From Pyropia yezoensis (taxonomy: Eukaryota > Rhodophyta > Bangiophyceae > Bangiales > Bangiaceae), in assembly GCA_009829735.1 (NCBI GenBank), contig CM020619.1, forward strand, positions 2,858,590 through 2,922,589: a stretch of 64,000 nucleotides of DNA. Reading direction: 5' to 3'. The notes beneath the pieces were generated by a model. It did not search any database. It was not told the origin of the DNA and saw only the letters and a program-made list of their open reading frames with translations. Below, one piece after another: positions 1-10,699 of the stretch. How positions within the stretch are numbered: position 1 is the first letter of the stretch; each line of letters begins with the position of its first letter. Made by a program: the position numbers and the translations under genes.

Positions 1-94
1 CCTCTGGCGTCCATCTCCGTCGCCGCCCAGTCCCCACCACCCCCTCCCCCTGCGCCCGCGCCACCCCGCCGAGCCCCCGCCGGCCCGTGTCATC

Positions 95-1867
95 ATGCCC
101 GCGGCGGCGGCGGCGACGGAGGCAACGGGTGGCGCGGCGGCGGCGGCGGCGGCGGCGGCCGCGGCGGCGGCAGCGGCGGGGTCCCCTGCCCCCTGCCCGC
201 CCCGTGCTTCTCCGCCTTGTGCCCCGCGGCAGACCCCCTGGGACGGCGGCCCGACGCTGGCGCCCATCACCGCCGCCGCGACCGGCTGGCGTCACGCCCT
301 CCACGAACGCGCCGAGCTGTCGTCGGCCGAGTTCCGCACCGCCGCCTACCTCCTCGACGTGCTGCGGCAGCTGGACGGGGGATTGCAGCCAGCCCTGGTC
401 CCACCCCTCCAGGCGGCGTCGGCGTCGACGGCGGCGGCGGCTCCTCCACCCGCTAGGCTGGCGAATGGGTGGGTGACCCCCCCGCCGGCGCTGCGTCTGT
501 ACACGGGCGCCGAGTTCTTCCCGTCGGCGCCCACGGCGGTCGTTGCGGTGTTGCCCGGGACAGACCCCCCCCACCCCCCCCTGGCGGCCGGGGAGTCCCC
601 TCCCCCCTTTACCACCGGCGCGCTGCTGCTGCGCGCCGACACGGACGGGCTGCCCATCACAGAGGCCCCCCCGCCCCCCCCCGCCCCCCCCCGCCCGTAC
701 GTGTCGGCCACCCCGGGGGTTATGCACGCGTGTGGCCACGACGGGCACTCGGCCATGCTGCTGGGGGGGGTGGCGGCGCTGCTGGCCGCTGCCCGCCGGG
801 GCGGGGGGGAGGAGGGGGAGGGGGGGGAGGGTGGGGCGCGGTGGCCCCGGCGCCCCCGGCGGGATACGGTCTTCCTCTTCCAGCCCGCCGAGGAGCGTGG
901 GGGCGGCGCCCGCCGGCTGGTCGCCGACGGCCTCCTCCGCATGTTTGGCGTTTCAGCCGCCGTGGCGTTGCACAACATGCCGGGCAGCGTCGCGCCGGGG
1001 CGGGTGTACGTCCACCCGCGGGGGGCGGTGATGGGCGCCTCGTCGGCGTTTGACGTGACCCTCACGGGGTCGGGCGGGCACGCCGCTCGTATGCCATCGA
1101 GGGGGGGTGAGGCGGGAAGGACCCCCCCGCCGCCGGCCGCGTCGGTGCCGGATGGGTTCGCGAATGGCGGCACGGGGGTGGCGGCGGGCCACGGCGCCGC
1201 CCCCGCCATCCCCCCCACCACCGACGTGCTCGTTGCGGGTGCGGCGCTCATCACGGCCGGCACGGACCTGGTCACCACCACCCTCCCCGCTGGCTCCCTC
1301 CCCACCGTGCTGGCGTGGACGCGCGTTGTGCCGTCCACGTCGGCCTACAATGTCCGCCCCCGGTCCGTCTCCCTAGGCGGCACCGTCCGTGCGTCGACGG
1401 CCGAGGACCGGGCGGCGGTGCTGGGCGCGCTCGCCACCACCGCCCGGGGGGTGGCGGCGGACCATGGGGTGGGGGTGGACGTCCACACCCGCCTCGGCTA
1501 CCCGCCGACGGTCAACCACCCGGTGGCGGCGCGCGTGGCGGCGGCCGCCGCTGCCGCCGCCGCGGTCGACGCGGGCTGGGGCACCGCGGGCGCAGCGGTG
1601 CCCGAGGGCGGCGGCACCAGCCTTGCGTCTGAGGACTTCGCCTACATCGCCGCTGAAGTGCCTTCGGCGTATGGGTGGATTGGGGGGGCGGGAGGGGGTG
1701 GAGTGGAGGGGGAGGGGGGGGAGGGGGGGGAGGGGGGAGTGCCCACTCGTGTCCCCGACCTCCACACCGCTGCGTACGACTTTGATGATGGCGCTATTGG
1801 GGGGGGGATTGCGTTTTGGGTGCGCCTCGTCGAGGCGTTTGACGAGGCGGTCGCAAGGGCAGATTGA
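95..1867 (+). CDS. M20-family amidohydrolase, IAA-amino acid hydrolase (ILR1)-like
   Basis: A 590-residue uninterrupted ORF starting at an ATG. It carries the M20D amidohydrolase pattern of plant auxin-conjugate hydrolases and bacterial hippurate or N-acyl-amino acid hydrolases. The LLLRADTDGLPITE strand corresponds to the usual LRADMDALP. The metal-binding segment is HACGHDGH (Cys213, His215). QPAEE gives the catalytic and metal Glu pair (266-267), His293 lies in the LHN motif, and SEDFAY is followed by the C-terminal metal His557. All five expected metal ligands (C, H, E, H, H) are present, so the enzyme should be active with two divalent metals. The family hydrolyses the amide bond of N-acyl or indole-acetyl amino acids; the actual substrate cannot be read from sequence. 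The first ~45 residues are an alanine run plus a Pro/Cys-rich stretch, perhaps a targeting peptide. Gly-rich insertions near residues 230-250 and 530-550 are unusual for the family. Confidence 0.9.
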   Translation: MPAAAAATEATGGAAAAAAAAAAAAAAAGSPAPCPPRASPPCAPRQTPWDGGPTLAPITAAATGWRHALHERAELSSAEFRTAAYLLDVLRQLDGGLQPALVPPLQAASASTAAAAPPPARLANGWVTPPPALRLYTGAEFFPSAPTAVVAVLPGTDPPHPPLAAGESPPPFTTGALLLRADTDGLPITEAPPPPPAPPRPYVSATPGVMHACGHDGHSAMLLGGVAALLAAARRGGGEEGEGGEGGARWPRRPRRDTVFLFQPAEERGGGARRLVADGLLRMFGVSAAVALHNMPGSVAPGRVYVHPRGAVMGASSAFDVTLTGSGGHAARMPSRGGEAGRTPPPPAASVPDGFANGGTGVAAGHGAAPAIPPTTDVLVAGAALITAGTDLVTTTLPAGSLPTVLAWTRVVPSTSAYNVRPRSVSLGGTVRASTAEDRAAVLGALATTARGVAADHGVGVDVHTRLGYPPTVNHPVAARVAAAAAAAAAVDAGWGTAGAAVPEGGGTSLASEDFAYIAAEVPSAYGWIGGAGGGGVEGEGGEGGEGGVPTRVPDLHTAAYDFDDGAIGGGIAFWVRLVEAFDEAVARAD

Positions 1868-3232
1868 GGCCGTGCTCCTCCATGGGAGCCAGGGGGGGGT
1901 GGTATGGGGAGCATGGGGGCAGCATGCGCCCCATGCCCGGCCGGTGTGCCCATCTCCGACGCTCACCGTTGCTTTGGGGAAGCGTCATGGGCGCCGCTGC
2001 CACCACGGCAACAAAGCCCGCGCGGTTGGGGAGACTCTCGGGGGGGGGGGGCATGCAACTTCCCCTGACGAGCGGCGGCCGCTGTCGCAGACTGTCCCTC
2101 TTCCTACGTGCCACTACCGCGTAAGGGCCTTTCCCCTCTGCGCGAGCCTGTCTCTTGCAGCGGCATCAACAAGCTCGCCCCCTCTCGACGTGCCGGCCTG
2201 CAGCCCTGCGGGTGTAGAGCTTCGTACAAGAGCCTGCCGGGGGCAGCGAGTGCCACGCCGGCCGACGCGCGCCAGCGCCGCTTCGCCGGCGACGCCACGC
2301 CCCCCCCCCCCCGACGAGGTGTGCGCCCCGCGACTGTGTCTGGCTGCGTGGCCGTTGGGTTTTAGGGTATCGAGGTGCGGGGGAAGGGTAGCGGCCTTTG
2401 GGAGGCGGTGGGAAGGGGCGGCGGTGGTGCCGGCTGGTGGCAGCCGCGGCGGCGGGGCTGGCACAGCGGTGGTGCCGTCTGGTGGCAGCGGCAGCGGTGG
2501 CACCCAGACTCCCGCTGCCCCCTCGTGTTCCGGACCACCGCGGTCACTGCCGTTTGTGGCGAGGGCGCTGCTTTGCGGTGGTGCGCCGCGCTGCCGCTGT
2601 GGGCGAGGGACGACGTGGGCGCGGCGCGCGGCAGACGCCCCCAGTTTTTTTTTTTTTTTGCAGCTGGTAGCTGGCCGGAGGGGCGCTGCGCAGGTGGGAG
2701 TGGGGCCGAGCCGCCCCGTGGTCGTCGGTGCAGTGCATAGGGGATGCCAGTCGTCTTCTGCGCGTGGAGCCATCATGGCTTGCCTTCGCTTCAGCTCCAA
2801 GCCCGAGCACTAACCAGGTCCAGCGTTGTTACGTATCTACATAGGCCCAATACGTAGCGCTCTTGCCAAATTGGAAAAAAACATATTGACAGATCCCCCG
2901 TGGACGAGGCAGATCCGATCTGCTCGGCGCTTTGTGTTGGCCCGGCCACGGTGCGGCGCCGCAACCCCCCCGCTCGCACGACGTCGGGCACTGGTGACCG
3001 TCTGGCCACTGCCTCTCCCCCTCCGCCTGCGGGTGATTGCCTCTCCCCTGCGTGTGGACGGCCTGCCGGCTGCCGCGTGTGCGGAGCGGCTGGTCCGGAC
3101 GGGGCACGCTCGCTCGGCCGGCAGTGACAAGCGCGCCGCCCCTCTGCCGACACGTACCCCCCCATCCCTCCCCCCCCTCCCACTTTGCCCCCTTTCCACC
3201 TCCCGCCCTCTCCTTCCTCCGCCGCCCCGGTC
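1868..3232. other. intergenic region, no gene recognised
   Basis: No reading frame here has a recognisable motif or the composition of the flanking genes. It contains C/G homopolymers, a T run at about 2645-2659 and, just upstream of the next gene, a pyrimidine-rich leader. The stretch at 2830-2950 has lower GC and may hold the promoter of the downstream gene, but no clear TATA box was found. Confidence 0.5.
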
Positions 3233-6200
3233 ATGCCGCTCCCCCAACCCTCACCCCCCTCTCTGACCGCCTGCGCACTTGGTGTGGCGGTGGCCATGAC
3301 ACCAGCGGCGTTGCCGCCGCCGCCACGCCGCCGCCGCGGCGACGCCCGTCGAGCGGCGGTGGGACGGCCACCGGAGGCAGCGGCGGCGGCAGCAGCGGCA
3401 ACGGCGGCGGCGGCGGAGGCGACGGCGGCGGCGGCGGCGGCGGTGGCGTCAGCGGCGGGCGCCCCCCCCCAGTGGGCGTTTGTGGCGTCCCCGGGTGGCT
3501 CCGCACCCCCCGCGGCTGCTACCGCCGCGGCGGCCGCTGCGCACACTGCGCCGGCCGGGGGTGGCCGCCACTGCCGGCGGGCGGTCGTCGCCGCCCCCGG
3601 GCGGCGGGTGGGGCGGCGGGCGCCGCCGCCGGTCTCCCCCGCCGCCACCGCGGCGGTGAGGGCGGGCGCGTTTGTGGGTACCCCGCGCGCGGCCGCCGCC
3701 GCCGCCGCCGCCACCGCCGCTGGTGGTGGTGGTGGTGGTGGTGGCCATGGGTGGGGGCGGGTGCCCCCGCCGCCGGCGTCGACCGCCGGCAGCGTGGGCA
3801 TGGTGTGGGCGGCCGGCGCCGCCGGCGGTGGGGGGGTGGGGATGCCCAGGGGGGTGGGGCGGGGGTGGAGTAGCGCCTCCCCGCGGGGGGGGGACGGTGG
3901 GGGCTCCCCCCAGCGGGCCCCTGCCCCCAGCACCTCTGCCGGCGGTGGCAGTGGCGGTGGCGGTGGCGGTGGCGGTGGCGGTGGCGGTGGCGGTGGCGGG
4001 CGCGGCGGTGGCGGTGGTGGTGGTGTCCGCGGCCGCCGCCGCGGCGGTAGCGGCGGCGGTGGCCCCGGCGGGGAGCGCCCCGCCGACCTCTCTGCCGCGG
4101 ATGGCGTGCGGCCGTTTAACGGGCGTATCACCGCCGCGGCGCGGCGCGGGGACCTGCCCGGCGCGACGCGGGCGCTCGCGGCGCTCGACGCGGCACTGCC
4201 GGGCGGCCGGAACGTCTACACTCTCAACGCCATGCTGCTTGCGTGTGTGGTGGCGCGGCGCCCAGACGCGGCAGCGGGAGTGTGGGCGGCGTTTACCGCC
4301 CCCGCCGATGCGGCTGCCGCCGCCGACGGCGGGGCCGGTGGCGGCAGCGTCGGCGACAACGTCGGGGGTGGTCGGGCGCCGGTGGCGCCCCCGCCCCCGA
4401 TGCACCTGCCCGTGGTGCCGAATGTGGTCTCGTACAACACCCGCCTCAAGTTGTTCCTCCACCCCCCCAACCCGGCGGCGGCTGCCGCGCTGGTGGCAAC
4501 CATGGACGGCTCGTCGCCCGGCTGCCCCCCCCCCGACACGGTGACGTTCAACACGCTGCTTGCGGCAGCGGTGGCCGCCGGCGACGCCCCCCGCGCGGCG
4601 GCGGCGGTGGCGGCGCTCCACGCGTCGGGCCTGATGGGGGACACCGTCACGGTGACGACGCTGGCCAAGCTGCTGGGCGGGCGCGGGGACCTGACTAGCC
4701 TGGGCGACCTGCTCGTCGCGTACGTGCAGGGGGAGTATGGGCGGCTCGCCATGGCGGGCATCGCCGCGATTGCCGACGCGTACGTGCGGGCAGGGCGGGC
4801 GGGGGCGGCGGTGGCGCTACTCAGCCGCCTCGACGGGGGGGTGGCGTTTGCGTCGGTCCACGTGGTCACTGGGGGGGGGCTCGGCACCCCGTCGGCGGCA
4901 GCGGCGGCGGCCGATGGTGGCGGTGCCGCCAGCGGTCCTGGCGGCGACGGCGGCCCCGGCGCGGGCGCCGGCGGCGCCCTGCTCCCTCCTGGCGTGCCGC
5001 CCACCCTCCCCCTCACCCCCGACCTGTCCACGTACAACGTGTGGCTTAAGGCGCTGCGGGAGGCCCCCACCGGCACCATCACCGCGGGTCTGGACGTGGT
5101 GTCTCGGATGAAGCGGGCGGGCGTGGCGCCCGACTATGTGACGCTCCTCACCCTGACGGGCCTGTGTGGGCGCAAGGGGGGGGCCGCCTCTGCGGCGGGC
5201 GTTCTGGACGCCGCCGTTGCGATGGACACGGGGGAGGGCGCGTGGGGGGGGGGCAGCGTGCCGCTGCCGCCGGCCTGGAAGGCACGGCCTCGACGCCGGC
5301 CGACGGCGGCGGCGGAGGCGGGGAGGACGCCGGCCTTGCCCGCCACCGGACGCGGTGGTGCCCCCGCCAGTGCCGGGGGCGGTGGTGGTCGTCGCCCCCC
5401 CGGCCGCGCGGGCCGTGCCCTCCCGGTGTGGGTGCGCGTGCCGACGGGGGCCAAGGCGTCGATCGCTACCTTTAACGCGGTCATCCGGGCGCACCTGGCG
5501 CGGGCCCCCCCCGACCTCCTCGCCGCGACCGCCCTCTACGCCCGCGCCGTGGCGCTGTCGACGACGGCTGGGCTGACCTGGTACGCGCCCGACGGCCTCA
5601 CCTACACCCTCCTCGTCGACGGGGCCGCGCGGGCGGCGGCGGCGTCTCCGCGCGGAGGGGAGGCCGCGGCAGCGGCGGTGGCGGTTGCTGAGGCGGTGGT
5701 GGCGGACATGGAGGCCACCGCGATGGCCGCCGCCGCCGCCGCCACCGAGGGGCGGGACGCGGCGTCGACGCCTCGGGCGCTGCCTGCCGATGCGATGCTT
5801 CCCGCCTACAACGCGCTGGTCAAGGCGCACCGCCAGCGGGGGGGCGACGTGGACGCCGCGGCGCTGGCGCAGACCACCCTCTCCCGGCTGGCCGCGGCGG
5901 GCGTGGCGCCCGACGTGGTCACCTTCAACTCCCTCCTCGACGTGGCGGCCACCGCCGACGGGGGGCTGGCCGCCGCCGCGGGGCTGGCGGTGGCCGTCAA
6001 GCTGGTGCGGGAGGCCATGCCCGCCGCGGGCGTCGTCCCCGACCGGTGCACGTACAACACGCTGATCAAGGCGTGTGGGCGGGCGGGCGTCGGCACCGTC
6101 CGGGCCTGGGGTACCGACGCCGCCGCCGGCGACGGGGACGTAAGCGGCGGCGGCGGCGGCGGCGTTGTCGTTGGCGGGCGGGGGAGCTCGGCCACCTCCA

Positions 6201-7693
6201 CCGCCGCGCTGGCGATTGCGCACGACGCGCTGCACCAGATGCGCCGCGCTGGCCTCACGCCCGATGACTTTACGTACCAGGCCATGATGGGCGCCGCCGC
6301 CGCGGCGGGCGACGCCACCCGCGCCCTCCACTACTTTCGGCTGGCCGAGCGGGTTCGCCTGGTGGCGATTCGCGTCGCCCGGGGGGAGGACCCCGCTGCC
6401 CCCGACCGTCGTGACCGGGAGACGCGCCTCCGCGACGCGCGGGCGGCCGCCCCGCATGCCTCCTCCTACGTTGCCGTCATGCGGGCGCTCAACCGGGAGA
6501 GCGGCGCCAGTGCGGGTATGGCTGGCGGCGGCGGCGGCGGCATTGGCGGCGGCATTGGCGGCGGCGGCGTTGGCCTCACCCGCCTCCGGCCGCCGCCGTC
6601 GTTTGTGGCGGCGGTCCCCCCGCCGCTGGGCTCCCCCCCCGGCGACGGCGCCCGCGGCGCGCCCGCTGTCCTCCGCCTCCGCGACGAGATGCTGGCGCGG
6701 GGCGTGTACGTGGGGCGGGCCACCCACGCGGTCGTTGCCGACGCGGCGGCGGGGGCGGGCGACGTGGCCGCCACAGAGGCGGCGCTCGCCGCGGTGCTCG
6801 TTGCCGAGGCGCGCGTCGCCGCCACCGCCACCGCCCGTCGCCGCGCGGCCTCGCTGGGGGGGGGGGGGGGGGGGAAGGGGGGGGGCGCCGCCGCCGCCGC
6901 CGCCGTTGGGGTGACAGAGGGGGCGGCGGCACCGTCGGGGGCGGCGGTGCCGCCGCCCCCGTCGTCGGCCTACATGCGAGCCACGCTGCTGGGCGTGCCG
7001 GTCGACCCGCCAGAGGGGCTGGAGGAGGGCAAGGGGGGGGTGGTGGCCACCGCCCCTGCAGACGACGCTGCCGCCGCCGCCGCCGCCGCCCCCACCTCCA
7101 CCCCAACACCCGCGCCGACCCCAACCGCCGCCGCGGTCGCCGCCACCGCCGCCGACACTGCACGGGCCGCCGCCGCTGACGCTGCTGCTGCTGCTACCGC
7201 CGCGGCCACCACCCCAGGTACCGCCGCGGCGGCCACGCCGGCACTGTCACAGCCAACGTTGCCGGCACCCGCGGGGCGGGCACCCGCCGTTGCCGCCGCA
7301 GCGGCCGCCGCGGCGCCGCCACTGCCGCCGCGCACAGCGGCGGCGGCCGACGCGGCGGCCGACACGGCGGCCGACGCGACGGCGGCTGGTGCGGGGGCGG
7401 CCGACGGCGCGGCCGACGGGCCCGGCGGCATGCCCCTGGGCGCCCGCCTCAACGCGCACCTGTCGGCGGTGCAGGTGGTGACCCGCCTGCGGGCGTACCT
7501 TGCCGCCCCCGACGGGGGCGTTGCCGTCGCTGAGCGGGTGCTGGCCGCCACCGTCGCGGCCCGCCGGGGCAGCCACACCACCGCCACCGCCGCCGCCACC
7601 ACCGCCGCCACCACCGCCGCCGCCACCGCCACCACCACCGCCGACGACGCTGTCACCTCCGCCACGGGCAGTGTCGCCACGGCGTCAGCAGCC

Positions 7694-7763
<70 letters not shown>

Positions 7764-8074
7764 AGGGGGACGTTCCCCCCCCCAGCGTTGGGTACCCCCC
7801 CCTGGACGCGGCGCCCTTTAACGTGGTCCTCCACGCGGCGGTCCGTGGCGGGGACATGGACGCCACCCTCCGGGTGCTGCGGTGCATGGCCGCCGCGGGC
7901 GTGGCGCCCACCGCCGCCACCGCCGCCGCCACCCGGGGGGTGATGCGGTCGCTCGCCGCGACGGTGGGGGCGCTCGACGGGCGCGCCCGGCGGGTGCTGG
8001 CCGCCGCGGCGGTGGCGGCGGCGGCCAAGGCCCGGGGGGGGGACCAGCGAGACGACGGGGGGGCAGGCGGCTGA
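3233..8074 (+). CDS. large pentatricopeptide repeat (PPR) protein, P-class
   Basis: A 1613-residue ORF. The start chosen is the first ATG; the frame is open slightly further upstream only through TTG. The N-terminus is Ala/Arg-rich and poor in acidic residues, as in organelle targeting peptides. PPR-type helical pairs are visible as [VS]xTYNxLI / VxSYNTRL / VTFNTLL / LSTYNVWL / ATFNAVI / LPAYNALV / VTFNSLL / CTYNTLI / FTYQAMM segments, each about 30-35 residues after a V.PD or TPD turn, mainly at residues ~290-1060. One more repeat (APFNVVL...MAAAGVAPT) lies near residue 1525. The family binds organellar RNA in a sequence-specific way and acts in processing, stability or translation. No E, DYW or SMR domain was recognised. 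Between the repeats lie long Ala/Gly/Pro insertions, including a run of about 25 alanines near residue 1500. Its RNA target cannot be inferred. Confidence 0.85.
3949..3999. repeat. (GGTGGC)n minisatellite inside the PPR gene
   Basis: Hexamer GGTGGC is repeated about eight times in frame, encoding a glycine run near residue 240-256 of the PPR protein. A related GGT run lies at 3721-3742. Such runs are prone to length change without frame loss because the unit is six bases. Confidence 0.85.
7692..7763. repeat. (GCG)n microsatellite encoding polyalanine
   Basis: A nearly pure GCG repeat of roughly 24 units lies in frame in the PPR gene and gives an alanine run just before the last PPR repeat. 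It is a trinucleotide repeat, so expansion keeps the frame. Confidence 0.85.
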
Positions 8075-8737
8075 GGGGGGGGGGGGTGTGCGTGGGGGGC
8101 GTCGACCGACGGGGGAGAGGATGAGGGGGATGGATATGCGGAGCGGAGGGGGGGTGTGGGCGGACGTGCCGCTGGGGATGTGGCTGGCCGCGCGCCCCTA
8201 TGGGCGCGCGCCGACCCTTCACCCCACCACCGCTGCTCTGGGTGTGGGGGGGTTCCTGCCGCGACCGTTTCTTTCTCTTTTTTTGGGGGGGGGGGCCGCC
8301 GGCCGCGTCGGCCTCGCTGGCCAACTGCCACGAGCCGTGGGGTGTGCGAAGAGCGACTCCCGCATAGCTTGCTTCTCTTTGCAGAGAAGAGCGGCAGGCC
8401 GTCACCTGACTGTTCTGTGTCACTGGGTTTTTAAACATGCGCGAATGGTTGTCATGGTCATGTGATGGCCCCTCGGCAGCGCTCGAGCGCGCGTCCCGTC
8501 TGCGTACTCCCCTGTCCGAGTCCGCGTGTCCCCCACCCTCCCGTGCGCCACGTCCCCTCCGTCCCCCCCGAGGGGAGACGCATCCCCCCTTGGCACCCGC
8601 CGCCGCCGCCCCGCCCCGCCCAGTCCCGCCCCCGTCCCGACCCCGTCCCGCCACCGCCCCGCCCCGCCGCGTCCCGCCGCTGGCGGCCCCACCCCCCGTT
8701 CCGCCCCGCGCGCCCTGCGGGGCGGCGCTGCGCCCGC
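8075..8737. other. intergenic region between convergent genes
   Basis: This is the space between the PPR gene and the 3' end of the minus-strand bZIP gene, so it should hold both 3' ends. It contains G runs and a T-rich segment around 8270-8285. The segment 8340-8470 has lower GC. No gene or clear polyadenylation signal was recognised. Confidence 0.5.
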
Positions 8738-8950
8738 TCACCCCCGCAGCCGCCGGCGGAGGGCGGCCACCTCGGCGCGCAGCCGGTCGACGGTGCGCTC
8801 CCGGTCGGCGGCGGCGGCCGCCGCCGCCGCCAGCCGCGCCTCCAGCCCCGCCCGGTAGCGGGCGGCCCAGGCGCGCGCGCCCCGCGCGCTGATCCGGTTG
8901 TTCTCACACCGCGTCGCCGCACGGCGCTTCCGCACCTCCCCCGCCGCGGG

Positions 8951-8994
<44 letters not shown>

Positions 8995-9967
8995 GGCTGC
9001 TACCGCCACGGCCGCCAGCGTCGTTGGCTGCGTCGTGGACGCCGCCGTCGCCGCCGCCGCCGCCGCCGCCGCTGCCGCCGCCGCCGCCGCAGTCGGCGCC
9101 GCCGTCGCCGCTGGGCGCGCGGCGGCGGCGGCCGCGGCGGTCGTCCCCGCCGCAGCGGGCGGCCTGCTCGGCTTTGAGGCGGGCCACGAGGGCGGCGCGG
9201 CAGGCGTTGGCGTCCGCTTCCACAGCCGCCAGGTGCGCTGCCACCGACAGTGGGGGGGGGGTACGGCCGCCACCGCCGCCGCCGCCGCCGCCACCGCTAC
9301 CGTCGGTTTGCGGTGGAACGGCGGTGAGTGAGCCCAGCGGCAGGGGGGGCTCGCCGACGGGCTCGCCCGCTGCGGTCGCCGCGGTCGCTGCTGCCGCCGC
9401 CGCTGCTGCAGCGGCTGCTTCCATGGCCACCGACAGGTCGCCGTACCCGCCAGTGGCGACCGTGCAGCCGCCGCCGCCGCCGCCGTCGCCGCCGCCGTCA
9501 CCACCGCCAGCGGTGGCGTCTTCGACGGCCCAGTCGCGGCTGCCGTCGCTGCTGTTGGCGTCGCCGCTGCCACCGCAGCTGTTGGCGTCGCCGCGACTGC
9601 TGACTTGGTCGTCCATCGCCGCGGCCGCCGCCGCCGTCGTGGCCGCTGAGGGGGCGTGGCACCGCCGCGGCGGGACGGCGGTGGCGGCGGTGGCCGCCAG
9701 CGTCGGCCGGTGGGGTGGCGGTGGCGGTGGCGGCGGTGGCGCCGTCGCCGACGGGGAGGACGCCATGAACGAAAAAAAGGGCGGTGGCGACCCCCGCGGC
9801 AGTGTCGGCGGCGGCGGTGGCGGCGGTGGCGGCGGGGTAGGCATGAGTGGCGACAGCAGCAGCAGCCTTGACGGGGTAGGCAGCGGCGGCACCGTCGGGG
9901 TGGCCACCCACGGGGCAAGGACCGGCGGTTGCTCGGGGGCCGGCACTCCGGGCGCCACGAGCGCGTC

Positions 9968-10001
<34 letters not shown>

Positions 10002-10699
10002 TGCGGCGGCGACGGCGACGGCAGTCCCGCCGCCCGCGTCACCGCGGCGGCGGCGGCCACGGCCGCCTCGACGGCGGCGGCGGCCGTTGCGGCCGCCGCG
10101 GCGGCGGAGCGCGCGCGGCACGCCACCTCGAGGCGGTCAAAGGCGGCCTCGTTGGCACGCCCGCCGCCGCCGCCACCCCCATTGACGCTGCCGCCGTGAC
10201 CACTGCCGCCGCCGCCGCCGCCGGCATTGCGGCCCGGGGGCAATGTCCAGAGCAGCCCCCGCCCCGCCAGGCTGGTCGGTGTGGGGAGGGGCGGCAGGCC
10301 GCCGCCGCCGCCGTTGCCGTTGCCGTTGCCAGCCGCGGCGGCGCCGACGCCGCCAGTGGCCTCCCCCAGCGGCAGCGGTGGTGGCAACGGCTGGGCGTAC
10401 CAGTCGGGGTGCCCCTCGTCGGTGCCCCCCACCACCCCCTCGCCCAATGGCGGCGGAGACGCGGGGTGGGGCGGCGGCGAGGACCCGCAGCCGCCGCTGC
10501 CGCGGCCTGCCGCTGCTGCTGCCGACGCTGCCGCCGCTGCCGCCACTGCTGCCGCGGCGGCGGTTGCCAGGGAGGCCGCCGGCCCGACGGGGGCGTCGTC
10601 GTAGTGGGGGACGTGAAGGGTGGGGGCGCCGGCGGGCGCGTAGTGGCCAAGGGCGTGGTAGGCCATGGCACCACCCCCCGCCGTTGGGGCGCTCGTCAT
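8738..10699 (-). CDS. bZIP transcription factor, C-terminal basic leucine zipper
   Basis: A 653-residue ORF counted from the first ATG (10699); the open frame extends upstream only through a TTG. Nearly all of the protein is low complexity (Ala, Gly, Pro, Ser). The DNA-binding domain is the last ~65 residues: RKRRAATRCENNRISARGAR, followed by WAARYRAGL. The invariant N-x7-R pair of bZIP proteins is present, and Arg is followed by exactly nine residues to the first Leu. Heptad d-positions after that are L, A, R, L, L, so the zipper is short and two of its five positions are non-canonical. bZIP proteins dimerise and bind ACGT-core or similar sites in the nucleus. The glycine/alanine regions could act in activation, but this is inference. 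The gene is convergent with the PPR gene and divergent from the nicastrin gene. Confidence 0.85.

Noticed and set aside
2120..2160. GTAAGG...TTGCAG intron-like stretch
   Set aside because: Only ~40 bp and no coding sequence on either side.
4817..6727. 636-codon minus-strand frame within the PPR gene
   Set aside because: A shadow frame with no motifs. The plus strand contains regular PPR repeats.
8898..10199. 433-codon plus-strand frame opposite the bZIP gene
   Set aside because: Low-complexity Pro/Ala translation. The minus strand ends in a bZIP domain with exact spacing.
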